Assembly: GCA_020633205.1 (NCBI GenBank)
Contig: JACKEB010000013.1
Span: 744,001 to 808,000, forward strand
DNA: 64,000 nt
Direction of reading: 5' to 3'
DNA from: Polyangiaceae bacterium
GTDB lineage: Bacteria > Myxococcota_A > Polyangia > Polyangiales > Polyangiaceae
Shown here: positions 1-8,124 of the stretch, one piece after another
Layout: each line of letters begins with the position of its first letter
How positions within the stretch are numbered: position 1 is the stretch's first letter
Position numbers and translations under genes: made by a program
Notes under the pieces: generated by a model
The model's database searches: none
Seen by the model: only the letters and a program-made list of their open reading frames with translations
What the model was told of the DNA's origin: nothing

Positions 1-149
1 GGTGGGGCGGATGCATGTGTTGCCGTGCGGTTTCGCTCCAGGTGTCTTTTGTTCAGGACGTCGCGCCAATCTGCAACGGCTCACGTGGACATTCGCAGCC
101 GAGGTGGGACGTGTGCTGACGTGGTGCGACAGTGACCCCACGCGCGGGC

Positions 150-932
150 CTAGCGCTTTTTTCGAGCTTCCAGTGCGAGCAGCTGGGACCAGAAGCGCTC
201 CGGGTTGCCCAGGACGCTGCGCGTGATCTGCACATGGGAGGTCTCTTGAGCGCTGATCCAGCTCAAGGGTACTGAGTCGAAGGACAGCAGGCGCGCGCCG
301 GGAAACGTGAGAAAGATCGGCGAGTGGGTGGCGATGATGAACTGCGCGGCGTCTTTCCGCAGAAGCCGCGCCATATGTCCCAGCAGCGCGAGCTGACGTT
401 GCGGCGACAGCGCGGCCTCGGGTTCGTCCATCAGCACGAGCCCGGGACTGAGCCAGGTCTCGAACATGGCGAGGAATGCCTCGCCGTGAGAGCGCGTGTG
501 CAGCGAGCGCCCGCCGTAGCGAGGGTAAGGGTCAGCGGGGACCCCGTGAAGGGTGAAGTCGGGGTCGACTCTGCGTTGATCGAGCAAGCTCGCGAAGTGG
601 GCTTGGAACTCCGCGCGGAAAAAGTATCCGTCTTTGGGGCGCTCCCTGAACGCGGCTCGCAGGTACGGTGCCAAGTCGCTGTGTGTGCCTGGGGCGTGGC
701 TCGATGCGAGCTCGTTTCGCCCTCCGCCGTGAACCGGCAAGTTGCTCAGCGCGGCTATCGCCTCGAGCACCGTGGACTTGCCCGAGCCGTTTTCTCCAAC
801 GAGGAACGTGACCGGCGACTCGAAGTCGATGCGTAGATCCCGCAAGAACGGCAGGTTGCCGGGGAAACGCGTCGCGTCGAGGGGTGCGTCGTCGCGCAGC
901 GCGAGCCGAGTCAGAAACGGTGCCTGCGCCAC
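150..932 (-). CDS. AAA ATPase, RecF/SMC-like (single-domain ABC-type ATPase)
   Basis: 260-aa cytosolic ATP-binding protein starting at GTG 932. It has a Walker A motif GENGSGKS at residues 46-53, a short signature-like SHGE at 148-151, a Walker B LVLMDEPEAALSP at about 165-177 and the switch histidine in ATHS at 203. This set and the small size place it with the family of predicted ATP-binding proteins involved in DNA repair or signalling (AAA_21/AAA_23 type), not with membrane transporters, since it has no membrane segment and no partner permease. The gene stands alone, leftward. No partner nuclease (OLD or Gabija type) is next to it inside the window, so a defence role cannot be argued. The ATPase call is firm; the biological role is unknown. 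Confidence 0.85.
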   Translation of the reverse strand: MAQAPFLTRLALRDDAPLDATRFPGNLPFLRDLRIDFESPVTFLVGENGSGKSTVLEAIAALSNLPVHGGGRNELASSHAPGTHSDLAPYLRAAFRERPKDGYFFRAEFQAHFASLLDQRRVDPDFTLHGVPADPYPRYGGRSLHTRSHGEAFLAMFETWLSPGLVLMDEPEAALSPQRQLALLGHMARLLRKDAAQFIIATHSPIFLTFPGARLLSFDSVPLSWISAQETSHVQITRSVLGNPERFWSQLLALEARKKR

Positions 933-973
933 GGGTCGTGCTTAGCACCGGTAGGGCTCGAGATCTCAGGTCA

Positions 974-1715
974 CTAGACGTCGCAGGTGGAGCATTCACA
1001 CGCTCGCACTTCGCGCTCGCTGTCATAGCCGCAGATGCAGCCTTTGCAGTCTGCGTTGCCGCTACACTCGTCTTCGTCTTTGAGGCAAGAGAAGCCTTCT
1101 TTTCCGCAGTGGCGTCTGCCGTACTTCGCGCACGACGAATGGGGACAATCCGCGTCGGTTCTACAGCTAGCCTTGACGCAGCGTCCAACGGGCTCGCTGC
1201 ACAGGCAAAGCTCGTCCGCGCCGCATTCGGCGTCCCTCACGCAGCCCGAGATGCACACGGCCTCCGTTGGGGCGCGTCTCCTCGCAACGGCCATGCAGGG
1301 TGCTTCCGCAGTCGTCGTCCGACTTGCAGACGTCTTTCAATTGGGCCCAGTGCGGCCAATCAGCCTTGGGCAGGGTGTCCAGGTACTCCTTGCTGCTGTC
1401 GACGAGCTTCTGGTTGAGTCGATCGTGAGCCGAGTCGAAGGGACGAGCTCGCGGCAGCAGGCTGGGGCACTCGACGGCTTCCTCGCGCACCAAGGCACCC
1501 GACTTACACTCAGCAAAGCCGGTAGGCTCGCCGCCGATCAACACGGGTTCCTCGCCGCTGCAGTGGAAGCGCGGGCGTTGCATCAGCCCCCAAGTGTGGG
1601 TAGCCGCCCCGGCGCCTACGGCGATCAGAGCAGCGGCGAGCAACAACGCGCGCCCAAGCCACGAAAGCGTGTTATTTCCCCGGGGTTGCGCCGGTCCATT
1701 CGCTTGCGCCGCCAC
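974..1715 (-). pseudogene. Cys-rich membrane-anchored or secreted protein, interrupted by a frameshift
   Basis: Two overlapping leftward frames together make one protein. The upstream frame (start GTG 1715) has an N-terminal membrane segment at about residues 19-40, then a Cys-containing part reading CKSDDDCGSTLHGRCEE up to NGG near 1265. The second frame (ending 974) continues the same style: AVCISGCVRDAECGADELCLC and further Cys pairs to a C-terminal CECSTCDV. Removing one base at about 1257-1265 joins them (NGG followed by VCISGC). The repeated C-x5-C/D-C pattern resembles disulfide-rich extracellular modules frequent in Sorangiineae. Past the shift the upstream frame turns into Arg-rich nonsense and stops at 1167, so either the gene is inactivated or the assembly has an indel here. 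Function unknown. Confidence 0.7.
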
Positions 1716-1846
1716 GAGCCAACTCTAGCACTGCCTTCTTCCAGGGGTCAGCGGTTGCTTGTCGCGTTCCGGCTACCGCGCGGTCCTTGTGAGTTCTTCT
1801 TGCGTCATCAATGCTTCGCTGGTTGGTGCGGTGGACGAACGCCGCG

Positions 1847-1856
1847 CCTCACCCCC
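1847..1856 (-). repeat. G-rich dispersed word, intergenic copy
   Basis: Exact GGGGGTGAGG on the minus strand, in the 216-base gap between the Cys-rich gene and the DUF4261 gene; nothing else is visible in that gap. Confidence 0.7.
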
Positions 1857-1931
1857 AACCCTGGCCTCCTCGATTGCAGAGAGGCGAGTGTGACGTCAGA
1901 CGTGGGGTGGCGCAAACGCGAGCCCGGACAA

Positions 1932-2672
1932 TTAGTTCGCCAACAGGTCGAGGCACCACAAGCCGTTCGGGTTGTGGAAGAGGTCGTCTTGGGGGTGACG
2001 CTCGTCCGGGGTGTGGCGTAGGCGGAACTTGGGTGCGTCCTGGGCGATGCTGAAGGTGTGTCCGTCCTCGAGCTTGGGTGCTTCCTCGAGGAGATACATG
2101 TTGAAGACGTTGAGGGTGTACGCGGCCTCGGTGTCTCGAACTGAACGAGACACGGCGGTGTCCGGCATACCGAAGTGGTGCATCCCGCAGGAGTAGTAGT
2201 AGCTCTGCCCGCCGATCAACGTGACGCAGGCGGAGTATTGGTCGAGGCGAGTGCCAGCGATGAGCTCGAACCACTGAGGCCAGCTGTGAGCGATCCCGCT
2301 CGACTCCACCTTGACGGCGATGCCTCCGATGTCGCGTAGGAGCGCTGTGAAGCGGTGAATGCGGTCGCGCTCCATTGGAAAATCCAAGGGGAAAATCAGA
2401 TAGGCGACGCTTTTGTGCCTGGCGACGTCGCTGAGCAGCGATGGTTCCAGGTGACCCTGGCCGGCGATGCCAAACGCCTCCTCGAGGTGAGGATCTGGGT
2501 CCTGGAAGTCGACCTCTACCCGCTCCTGGGTGTTGGTGTCAGAAAGCACCTGACCCGCGAACAAGAAACGCGCCGGTGGTTCGTGACGGGCTACTGCCGC
2601 CAGGAACTCACCGCGGTCTGCCCAAGGCCCCGGGATGCACAACACCAAAGGGTTGCCCATGTTCGAGAGCAT
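1932..2672 (-). CDS. DUF4261-like protein
   Basis: About 246 aa if started at ATG 2672 (MLSNMGNPLV) or 242 aa from ATG 2660; the frame is open further upstream but those residues look non-coding and run into the divergent lipoprotein gene. No signal peptide or membrane segment. The C-terminal half (GMHHFGMPDTAVSRSVRDTE, then FNMYLLEEAPKLEDGHTF) looks like the DUF4261 domain, which is often found in single-copy genes near SMI1-type and other immunity-like proteins. Assignment is from recalled family pattern, so the domain name is moderately sure. It is divergent from the propeller lipoprotein gene starting at 2740. Confidence 0.6.
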   Translation of the reverse strand: MLSNMGNPLVLCIPGPWADRGEFLAAVARHEPPARFLFAGQVLSDTNTQERVEVDFQDPDPHLEEAFGIAGQGHLEPSLLSDVARHKSVAYLIFPLDFPMERDRIHRFTALLRDIGGIAVKVESSGIAHSWPQWFELIAGTRLDQYSACVTLIGGQSYYYSCGMHHFGMPDTAVSRSVRDTEAAYTLNVFNMYLLEEAPKLEDGHTFSIAQDAPKFRLRHTPDERHPQDDLFHNPNGLWCLDLLAN

Positions 2673-2739
2673 CTCATGTTTTCTCGCATCTCGGCGCTGT
2701 CGGTCACAAACAGGAGCTTTCCTGCGATGAGTCGGGGCA

Positions 2740-4488
2740 ATGCAGGAACTGGCGAAGAAGCTCTTGAAGCTGGAAAGGTGGGGGCGCGCCTGGAGGGCAG
2801 CGTTCGGGATGTGGGTGCTGAGCTTGAGTACGGGGTGCGGCGCAGCCCAGCCGCTGGTCGACGGGAGCAACCGGGCTCAGGTCTCAGGCGCAGCCAGCGC
2901 TGGGCCAGCGGAAAAACCGCGCGGTAATGAGGCTGGGGCTCCCGACGCTGGGGTTTCAGAGGCTGGGGTTCGCGGCGTCTGCGAGCCATCGGCCCTCTCG
3001 GAATCGCAGTTTTCCCGCGACGGCAGCCATTTCGTCGTGCGTCTGGCATCCGGCATTCGGCGCTACGACGCTTCGAGCTGGCTGCCGTCATCGACCGACC
3101 TGAGCGTGAAGGAGATGGCCGGCTTTCGCCTGAGCCCCGATGGCCGCTTCCTGTTCGCATTCGTCCACCCAGGTGGAATGGCGCCGAGCCCGTCGGGACA
3201 CCTGGAAGTCCTGGACACGCAAACGGGGAAACAGGTCTGGCGCTCGACGACTTTGCGGGGCGACCTCTACCAGGGCTCCCTGGTGATCGCCGACGATGGC
3301 AGCTGGTTCGCGGTGGTGCTGACGGCCGAAGCGGAGGAAGACGACCACGTCGAGCTGGTCGAACTGCCAACCTTCAAGCGCTTGGGGCGTTTCGGGATCC
3401 CGAGCAAGGTCACGGTGCTTCGCCGCCCGTGGTGGCGTCCTCGTGCGCTGCCACCGACACCAAGCGTTCACGGCGTGCCGCTCAGCGTACCGAATAATCC
3501 CCCCGACTGGTCCCTCGACAAGGTCAGCCTCCAGCCGGTCGTGGTCAACCTTGCGGCGAGCCCGGACTCCGCGTGGCTCGCTATCAACTGGATGGGTAGT
3601 GCAAACGCCACGTCCGTGATCGACGTCCGCAAGGCGGCCCTCAGAGAAACTCTGCCTGGCAGCTACTTCGCATTTTCACCCAAAGGTCGCTATCTGATGC
3701 TTGACGAAGCATCCGGGGCGCGGGCGCTCTACGATACTCGAACGGGCAAGGGAGCCCTGTTCTACGACCCGCTCTGTCCCCCTCAGGGGAACCTCTTCAA
3801 GCCGAGCTTCAGTCCCGACGAAAGCCTCGTAGCGCTCACGAGTCTTCAGTTCAATGCTTGCCTCGTGGAAACCAAGACGGGGAGGTTGCGCGGACTCGTC
3901 CCGCCGCAGTTGCCGACGGCCAGCGCGTTCGAGGACGAGGGGATCATTGTCCCCGGAGCCTGGCTCAGCGACGGCTCCGGCCTCTTGATGGCGACGATGA
4001 TGTCTGGACTGCAGCTGTTCGAGCTGGGATCGTACTCGCTCAAGCCGCTTGGGACTGGCCCAGGCTCCATGAGCGCCCTGGCGGACAACTCTCTGTCCTC
4101 ACCATCAGTGATCCGTAGGGAAATGGACCAGAGCTTGCTGCTGTTTTCGGTGTCGGGCTACCCGGCGGTCGAGATCGTCGCTGGGCAAACGCGCAATCTT
4201 GGCCTGCCCGAAGGTGAATTTGCGCTGTTTGCCGCTAGCCCCGACGGAGAGCGGTACGTCCGCGAGGAGCAGACTGGCGCCGTGATCCGCTCCACGCGGA
4301 CGGGTGAGCTGGTCGCAACGCTGAACCAATCGAAGGGCAGTGGGCTGAGTTTCGACCCCAAAGGTCGCTGGGTGTTCCTGTCGGACTCCGACCAGGTGAG
4401 CGTGTGGGATGCTGCGACCGGAGAGCGCCGGCTCTCGCTCTCGAGCTGCCCGCCTGCTTCACGCGCAAGGGCGTACGGAACTCCGTGA
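2740..4488 (+). CDS. Beta-propeller (WD40/YVTN-like) lipoprotein
   Basis: 582-aa predicted lipoprotein: basic N-terminus, hydrophobic stretch and lipobox LSTGC with the lipidated Cys at 34, then a Pro/Ala/Gly-rich linker. The rest is made of repeated blade-like units of the type FSRDGSHFVVRL, LSPDGRFLFAFV, ASPDSAWLAINW, FDPKGRWVFLSD, each followed by a strand naming a stored string or value, which is the pattern of WD40/YVTN-type propellers. A paralogue lies at 9186-10778; both share a YDP-x-C-x-P block followed by SFSPD/VFSPD and CLVET, with two conserved cysteines probably forming a disulfide. Probably periplasm- or outer-membrane-facing; ligand unknown. Confidence 0.75.
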   Translation: MQELAKKLLKLERWGRAWRAAFGMWVLSLSTGCGAAQPLVDGSNRAQVSGAASAGPAEKPRGNEAGAPDAGVSEAGVRGVCEPSALSESQFSRDGSHFVVRLASGIRRYDASSWLPSSTDLSVKEMAGFRLSPDGRFLFAFVHPGGMAPSPSGHLEVLDTQTGKQVWRSTTLRGDLYQGSLVIADDGSWFAVVLTAEAEEDDHVELVELPTFKRLGRFGIPSKVTVLRRPWWRPRALPPTPSVHGVPLSVPNNPPDWSLDKVSLQPVVVNLAASPDSAWLAINWMGSANATSVIDVRKAALRETLPGSYFAFSPKGRYLMLDEASGARALYDTRTGKGALFYDPLCPPQGNLFKPSFSPDESLVALTSLQFNACLVETKTGRLRGLVPPQLPTASAFEDEGIIVPGAWLSDGSGLLMATMMSGLQLFELGSYSLKPLGTGPGSMSALADNSLSSPSVIRREMDQSLLLFSVSGYPAVEIVAGQTRNLGLPEGEFALFAASPDGERYVREEQTGAVIRSTRTGELVATLNQSKGSGLSFDPKGRWVFLSDSDQVSVWDAATGERRLSLSSCPPASRARAYGTP

Positions 4489-5118
4489 CTAGCGTGGCTG
4501 GGCCGCGGTCACCGCATCCCACAGCTCCTCGAAGCGTTTGCGAGAGTCGGCAGTCAGCAATGCGCGCGAGGTGTCGCCGACTTCGAAGTGTGCGTCCCCA
4601 ACGAACAGCGTGATGTAGCGCATGCCGTAGTGGGGCGATGAACGCTGCGGCGGGTCGACGCGCTCGAGGGAGCAGAAGCGCACCGCGCGTGCCTTCGCGT
4701 ATAGCTCGTCCAGCAGCTTGCTCGGGACGACCTTGCAAGGTGGCGCGTCGCCTGCTGGCTTGCAGTCGCTCCCTCTGAGTTCGACTCCGCGTCGCTCCGC
4801 CTCGCGACCTCTAGGCAAGATGTGCTGAGCGATGCGAATGCCGAAGTCCGCGGGACGCTTCTCGCTGAGCTCACACGGTCGCGGACTCACAGCGGGCGCC
4901 GTGGCCTCGCGTGCTTTGTCCGTTGCGTCCGGCGCCGCGCTGGCTTGGTTCTGTGCGGAAATTACCCCTGCAGCTGGGGTGGGCTGTGCGTCGCCCCTCA
5001 CCCCCGAAATCGGGAGCTGACCCCCAGAGGGCGAATCAGCCCCTGTGGGTTTGGACGCGCGCGTCTCGCTACAAGCTAGCAGCAAGAGTGCGCTGAAGAC
5101 GAGCAGGCGGCGCGGCAT
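4489..5118 (-). CDS. Lipoprotein of unknown function
   Basis: 209-aa leftward gene. The start chosen is ATG 5118 because it gives a clean signal peptide with lipobox LLAC (Cys 16); the frame is open for another 107 codons upstream but that part overlaps the ASCH gene on the other strand. After the lipobox comes a roughly 70-residue Pro/Ser/Ala linker, then a folded part with CELSEKRP, two further Cys and a C-terminal stretch (HYGMRYITLFVGDAHFEV). One copy of the G-rich dispersed word lies in the linker. Convergent and directly abutting the propeller lipoprotein gene ending at 4488. I do not recognise the family. Confidence 0.65.
   Translation of the reverse strand: MPRRLLVFSALLLLACSETRASKPTGADSPSGGQLPISGVRGDAQPTPAAGVISAQNQASAAPDATDKAREATAPAVSPRPCELSEKRPADFGIRIAQHILPRGREAERRGVELRGSDCKPAGDAPPCKVVPSKLLDELYAKARAVRFCSLERVDPPQRSSPHYGMRYITLFVGDAHFEVGDTSRALLTADSRKRFEELWDAVTAAQPR
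4996..5005 (-). repeat. G-rich dispersed word, copy in lipoprotein linker
   Basis: Exact GGGGGTGAGG on the minus strand, preceded by TTC, coding S-G-V-R-G in the low-complexity linker of the lipoprotein gene. Confidence 0.7.
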
Positions 5119-5154
5119 TGGCTCCAAACAGCGTAGCCTAGTAGGCTCCCCGGC

Positions 5155-5763
5155 GTGCTGCTGTTCAAGAAAGAGTTTTGGGAGGGGCTGAAAGACGGAT
5201 CCATCACGCTGACGTTTCGTCGCTGGCAGAAGGCCCGCGTGAAGCCCGGCGGGCGCTACCGCTGCCACCCGATTGGGGTGCTCGAGGTGGACGATATCCG
5301 CTTGATCCAGGTCAAAGAGATCACCCCAAAAGACGCGAAGGCGGCGGGCTTCGCGTCGAAGCCTGCGCTCATCGAGTACCTCGGGGAACTGGGCGAGATC
5401 GCTGATGACACGGAGATCTATCGCGTCGCGCTCCACCACGGCGGTGATGGGGACCGGGTGCAGTTGGCGCTCCAGGACCAGCTGACTCCGGAGGACATCC
5501 AGGAAATCAGAGGCAAGCTCGAGCGCATGGACAAGAAGGGCCCGTGGACGCTGCAGACGCTCGAGTTGATCGAGAAGCAGCCGCGCATCGCCGCATCGAA
5601 GCTGGCGAAGCAGGTGAAAAGAGAAACGGCGCCATTCAAGGCCGACGTGGTGAAGCTCAAGAAGTTGGGGCTGACCCAGAGCTTCGAAGTCGGCTATGAA
5701 GTGGCGCCGCGCGGAAAAGCGTATCTTGCCGCGACGCGCGCTACATCACGCCGCCGAAGCTGA
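5155..5763 (+). CDS. ASCH-domain protein
   Basis: 202-aa cytosolic protein starting at GTG 5155. The first 100 residues (MLLFKKEFWEGLKDGSITLTFRRW, then VKPGGRYRC and IRLIQVKEI) match the ASCH fold, a PUA-like RNA-binding beta-barrel; the strand carrying TFRRW is the typical ligand-facing element. The C-terminal 90 residues (MDKKGPWTLQTLELIEKQPRIAASKLAKQV) look like a small winged-helix domain. An ASCH plus winged-helix arrangement suggests nucleic-acid binding. Followed by a hairpin that may end transcription. Confidence 0.75.
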   Translation: MLLFKKEFWEGLKDGSITLTFRRWQKARVKPGGRYRCHPIGVLEVDDIRLIQVKEITPKDAKAAGFASKPALIEYLGELGEIADDTEIYRVALHHGGDGDRVQLALQDQLTPEDIQEIRGKLERMDKKGPWTLQTLELIEKQPRIAASKLAKQVKRETAPFKADVVKLKKLGLTQSFEVGYEVAPRGKAYLAATRATSRRRS

Positions 5764-5768
5764 TGCCA

Positions 5769-5810
5769 CCCCAGGGTATGAAGCCGCCCTGGGGCCCATT
5801 GGTTGTTTTT
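5769..5810 (+). terminator. Possible intrinsic terminator after ASCH gene
   Basis: A perfect 8-bp stem, CCCCAGGG at 5769-5776 and CCCTGGGG at 5787-5794, loop of 10, followed 11 bases later by a run of five T (5806-5810). The T run is further from the stem than usual. It lies just after the ASCH stop codon and before the converging AraC gene. Confidence 0.45.
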
Positions 5811-5834
5811 AGGGGGGAGGGACAGCCTGCCCAG

Positions 5835-6872
5835 TCAGTGGCGCGGCGGATCTCGTAGCTGCGCTCGCGCCATGGCTGGCGTTTGCCCGGTCCAGCGCTT
5901 GAAGGCGCGGTGAAACGCAGAGGGTTCGGAGTAACCCAGCAAGTAGCCTATCTCTGCAAGCCCGATCCGTGGATCCTCGAGGTAATGCTGCGCGAGGTCG
6001 CGTCGCAAGCCTTCCAACACTTGGTCGAACTGCGCGCCTTCGTCCGCGAGCCGCCGCTGCAAGCTCCGGTCGCTCAGCTTGAGGCGCGCAGCGACGGCGG
6101 AGAGGCGAGCCTCACGGGGGTCGCTGCCCAAGGCTTGCGTCAGGACCCGCCTCACTTCATCCGTGGTGGTTTCGCGCTTCGGAGGGCGCTGGGCAAGGAG
6201 AGCCTCCGCGTGGCGTTGGAGCAGACTGGAGAGCTTCGGGTCGGTGTTTGGGATCCCGAGATCCGTGACACTCCTCGGCAGCTCGACCAGGTTGCAGTCG
6301 CCGCCGAAACTCGGCACTACTCCAAACACATTGAGATACGCGTCCAGTGTCGACCTTGGTGGCGGCGCGTGATGGAAGCTCACACGAATCACTGCGATCT
6401 CACGCCCGATGAGCTGACCCCCAATGACAACCAGAGAGGCGAGGGTGAACTCTGCGGCGTGGCGTGACTGCTTCAGCGGTTGGGGCAGGCGGTGTTCCAC
6501 GCAGAGGGAGTCTCCACGGTAGGCGAGCTCGAAGGTTGCTGCATCGTGGACCAGGCGGTTGTAACGCTGGAGGCGCCGTAGGGAGGCCTCCAGGGTGGGA
6601 GCGGTGCGGACGGCGTAGTCGAGGACGTCGAAGTCTCCGGCCCGCACCCGCTTCGCCACTGAGATGCCGAACCAGTCGTCCCCGCTGAGCCGCGCCGCGG
6701 TGTCCCAGAGGTCGGTCTCGAGGCGCATGCTGATCCGTGCGTCGGGATCTTTGGCGAGGCTGATGTCGAAGCCCGTGGCCCCGCACAGCGCCTCGGCATC
6801 GACTCCGAAGGCTGCGGCGCTCTGGACGATCAGCGCTCCGACCGCTGCAGACACCTCGGGGACCGTGTGCAC
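5835..6872 (-). CDS. AraC-family transcriptional regulator (arabinose-binding-like N-terminus)
   Basis: 345 aa from GTG 6872. The N-terminal 200 residues resemble the Arabinose_bd ligand domain seen in OruR/ArgR-type regulators (GATGFDISLAKDPDARISM and YRGDSLCVEHRLPQPLKQ). The C-terminal 100 residues hold two helix-turn-helix units: AVAARLKLSDRSLQRRLADEG and the conserved second recognition part IGYLLGYSEPSAFHRAFKRWTGQTP. Divergent from the outer-membrane protein gene at 6959, with a 12-bp palindrome between them, so that gene is the obvious target. Confidence 0.9.
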   Translation of the reverse strand: MHTVPEVSAAVGALIVQSAAAFGVDAEALCGATGFDISLAKDPDARISMRLETDLWDTAARLSGDDWFGISVAKRVRAGDFDVLDYAVRTAPTLEASLRRLQRYNRLVHDAATFELAYRGDSLCVEHRLPQPLKQSRHAAEFTLASLVVIGGQLIGREIAVIRVSFHHAPPPRSTLDAYLNVFGVVPSFGGDCNLVELPRSVTDLGIPNTDPKLSSLLQRHAEALLAQRPPKRETTTDEVRRVLTQALGSDPREARLSAVAARLKLSDRSLQRRLADEGAQFDQVLEGLRRDLAQHYLEDPRIGLAEIGYLLGYSEPSAFHRAFKRWTGQTPAMARAQLRDPPRH

Positions 6873-6896
6873 CCAATCACGCTCTCACGTCCGGCT

Positions 6897-6908
6897 GCTG
6901 ACGTCAGC
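6897..6908. promoter_or_regulatory. 12-bp palindrome between araC-type gene and OMP gene
   Basis: GCTGACGTCAGC is a perfect palindrome in the 86-base divergent intergenic region, 25 bases from the regulator start and 51 from the OMP start. AraC proteins usually bind direct repeats, so another factor is possible. Confidence 0.35.
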
Positions 6909-6958
6909 GGTCAACGTTTTCGGCGCCTGAGGTCAGTGCCCTCGCGCAGAGCGTCCGC

Positions 6959-7546
6959 ATGCTCTGGACTATGAAATATGCGCGAAAGGTGGCCGTTTGC
7001 GGCCTCTTCACTCGCACTTTGCTCAGTACCGCCAACCTCCTGGCCGCGCCACTGGGCGAGTGGGACCGGAGTGAACCGAGCGGTGACGTCGAGCTAGACC
7101 CGACGGCGTACGTGCTCGACGGCTACTCCGTCCACGCAGGCATCAATCAGGGGCATTTTCGCCTGGACTTGGGCGCGTTCGCGCTGGCAGTCCCCGAGTT
7201 CGTCCACGGCAACCCGGACTACCATGTGGCGTTTCACGGCTACGGGGCGAAGTTTCAGTATTTCTTCGCGGAAAAACATTCGGGTGGGTTCGTTGGGGTC
7301 GATGTCGGGCACTCGCGCTTGCTCGCCGAGCGGAAGGGGACAGACCTCGCAGAGACCGACGATAGCGTGAGCCTTGGCCTCCACGCGGGGTACCGCCTTG
7401 ACTTGTTTGCTGGCTTCTACCTCAACGCTTGGATTGGGGTTGGTTACGCGGTGGGCGCCGAGGACATCACCCTCGCGGGAAAGACATTCGAGGCTCAGCC
7501 GCTCTTGGTGTTCCCCGCCATCCACCTCGGATATGCGTTCAGGTGA
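6959..7546 (+). CDS. Small outer-membrane beta-barrel protein
   Basis: 195 aa, start at 6959 or at the ATG a few codons on (MKYARKV). An N-terminal signal peptide ends near LLAAPLG. The mature part is alternating aromatic and small residues typical of beta-barrel strands (GHFRLDLGAFALAV, YHVAFHGYGAKFQYFF, SLGLHAGYRLDLFAGFYLNAWIGVGYAV) and it ends in an aromatic-rich strand closing with F-R (HLGYAFR), close to the C-terminal aromatic signature of outer-membrane proteins. Eight strands would fit. Probably controlled by the divergent AraC regulator. Confidence 0.7.
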   Translation: MLWTMKYARKVAVCGLFTRTLLSTANLLAAPLGEWDRSEPSGDVELDPTAYVLDGYSVHAGINQGHFRLDLGAFALAVPEFVHGNPDYHVAFHGYGAKFQYFFAEKHSGGFVGVDVGHSRLLAERKGTDLAETDDSVSLGLHAGYRLDLFAGFYLNAWIGVGYAVGAEDITLAGKTFEAQPLLVFPAIHLGYAFR

Positions 7547-7586
7547 TCACGCTTGCGGTGCTTGCGATGATGGACGCGCGCTGGGT

Positions 7587-8003
7587 CTAGGCTTGCCTGA
7601 GCCAGTCCAGCGCTTGAGTTCGCTTTTCGAAGGACTTCATCGGGTAGTGACGCTCGCCGAACCACAAGACCGCGGTGAGGACGCCGCGCACGATCGCCGA
7701 GTCCGTGACGAACGCTGCACGCCTGAGTTGGCGATGAGTCCCGTCGCGGTCACCTTCGTCGAGCCACTGGCGAATGCGCTGCCGCTGGCGCGCACTGATG
7801 CTCGGTGCGCCGTCAGGAGCCTCGTGGAGCGTGAGGTAGGTCGAACTCAGACCTCCGACGATCTTGTCGTGACGTGCGATCGCGGTATCTAGCGCCGCGT
7901 CGGAGAACTGGCGGTGCCACGTGATGTGAAGCACGCCGTCGTCGAGCCAATGTTCAGTGAACGCGCTTTCTTCCAAAGGTGCCCCCGCTTCCCGGCAAGG
8001 CAA
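7587..8003 (-). CDS. Hypothetical STAS/SpoIIAA-like protein
   Basis: 138 aa with a TTG start at 8003 (a later TTG at 7976 is also possible). Layout WLDDGVLHITWHRQFSD, then VGGLSSTYLTLHEAPDG, FVTDSAIVRGVLTAVLWFGERHYPMKSFEKRTQALDWL resembles the small alpha/beta SpoIIAA-like or STAS/DUF-type proteins in which a central strand ends in a D-S pair and a late segment reads F-x-x-x-x-x-A-x-x-W-L. No signal peptide. Single gene, leftward. Confidence 0.5.
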   Translation of the reverse strand: MPCREAGAPLEESAFTEHWLDDGVLHITWHRQFSDAALDTAIARHDKIVGGLSSTYLTLHEAPDGAPSISARQRQRIRQWLDEGDRDGTHRQLRRAAFVTDSAIVRGVLTAVLWFGERHYPMKSFEKRTQALDWLRQA

Positions 8004-8124
8004 GCTTAGCTCAACCCGTGCTGCGACGGCTTCCTGCTCGCACCCTGAACGGCGAAAAGCGGCCGGCGTTGAGCGGATTCGTCAGTTTGAGACGGGCGTT
8101 GGAAGGGGTGCTATCGCTCGAGGC

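Noticed and set aside
150..932. Anti-phage defence ATPase (OLD/Gabija type)
   Set aside because: No TOPRIM or helicase partner within the window.
1035..2021. Long rightward ORF opposite the Cys-rich gene
   Set aside because: Shadow of the opposite-strand gene; no protein-like composition, many Arg/His/Gln.
6415..6430. GACCCCCAA as a further copy of the G-rich word
   Set aside because: Lacks the TGAGG part and lies in conserved regulator codons; not counted.
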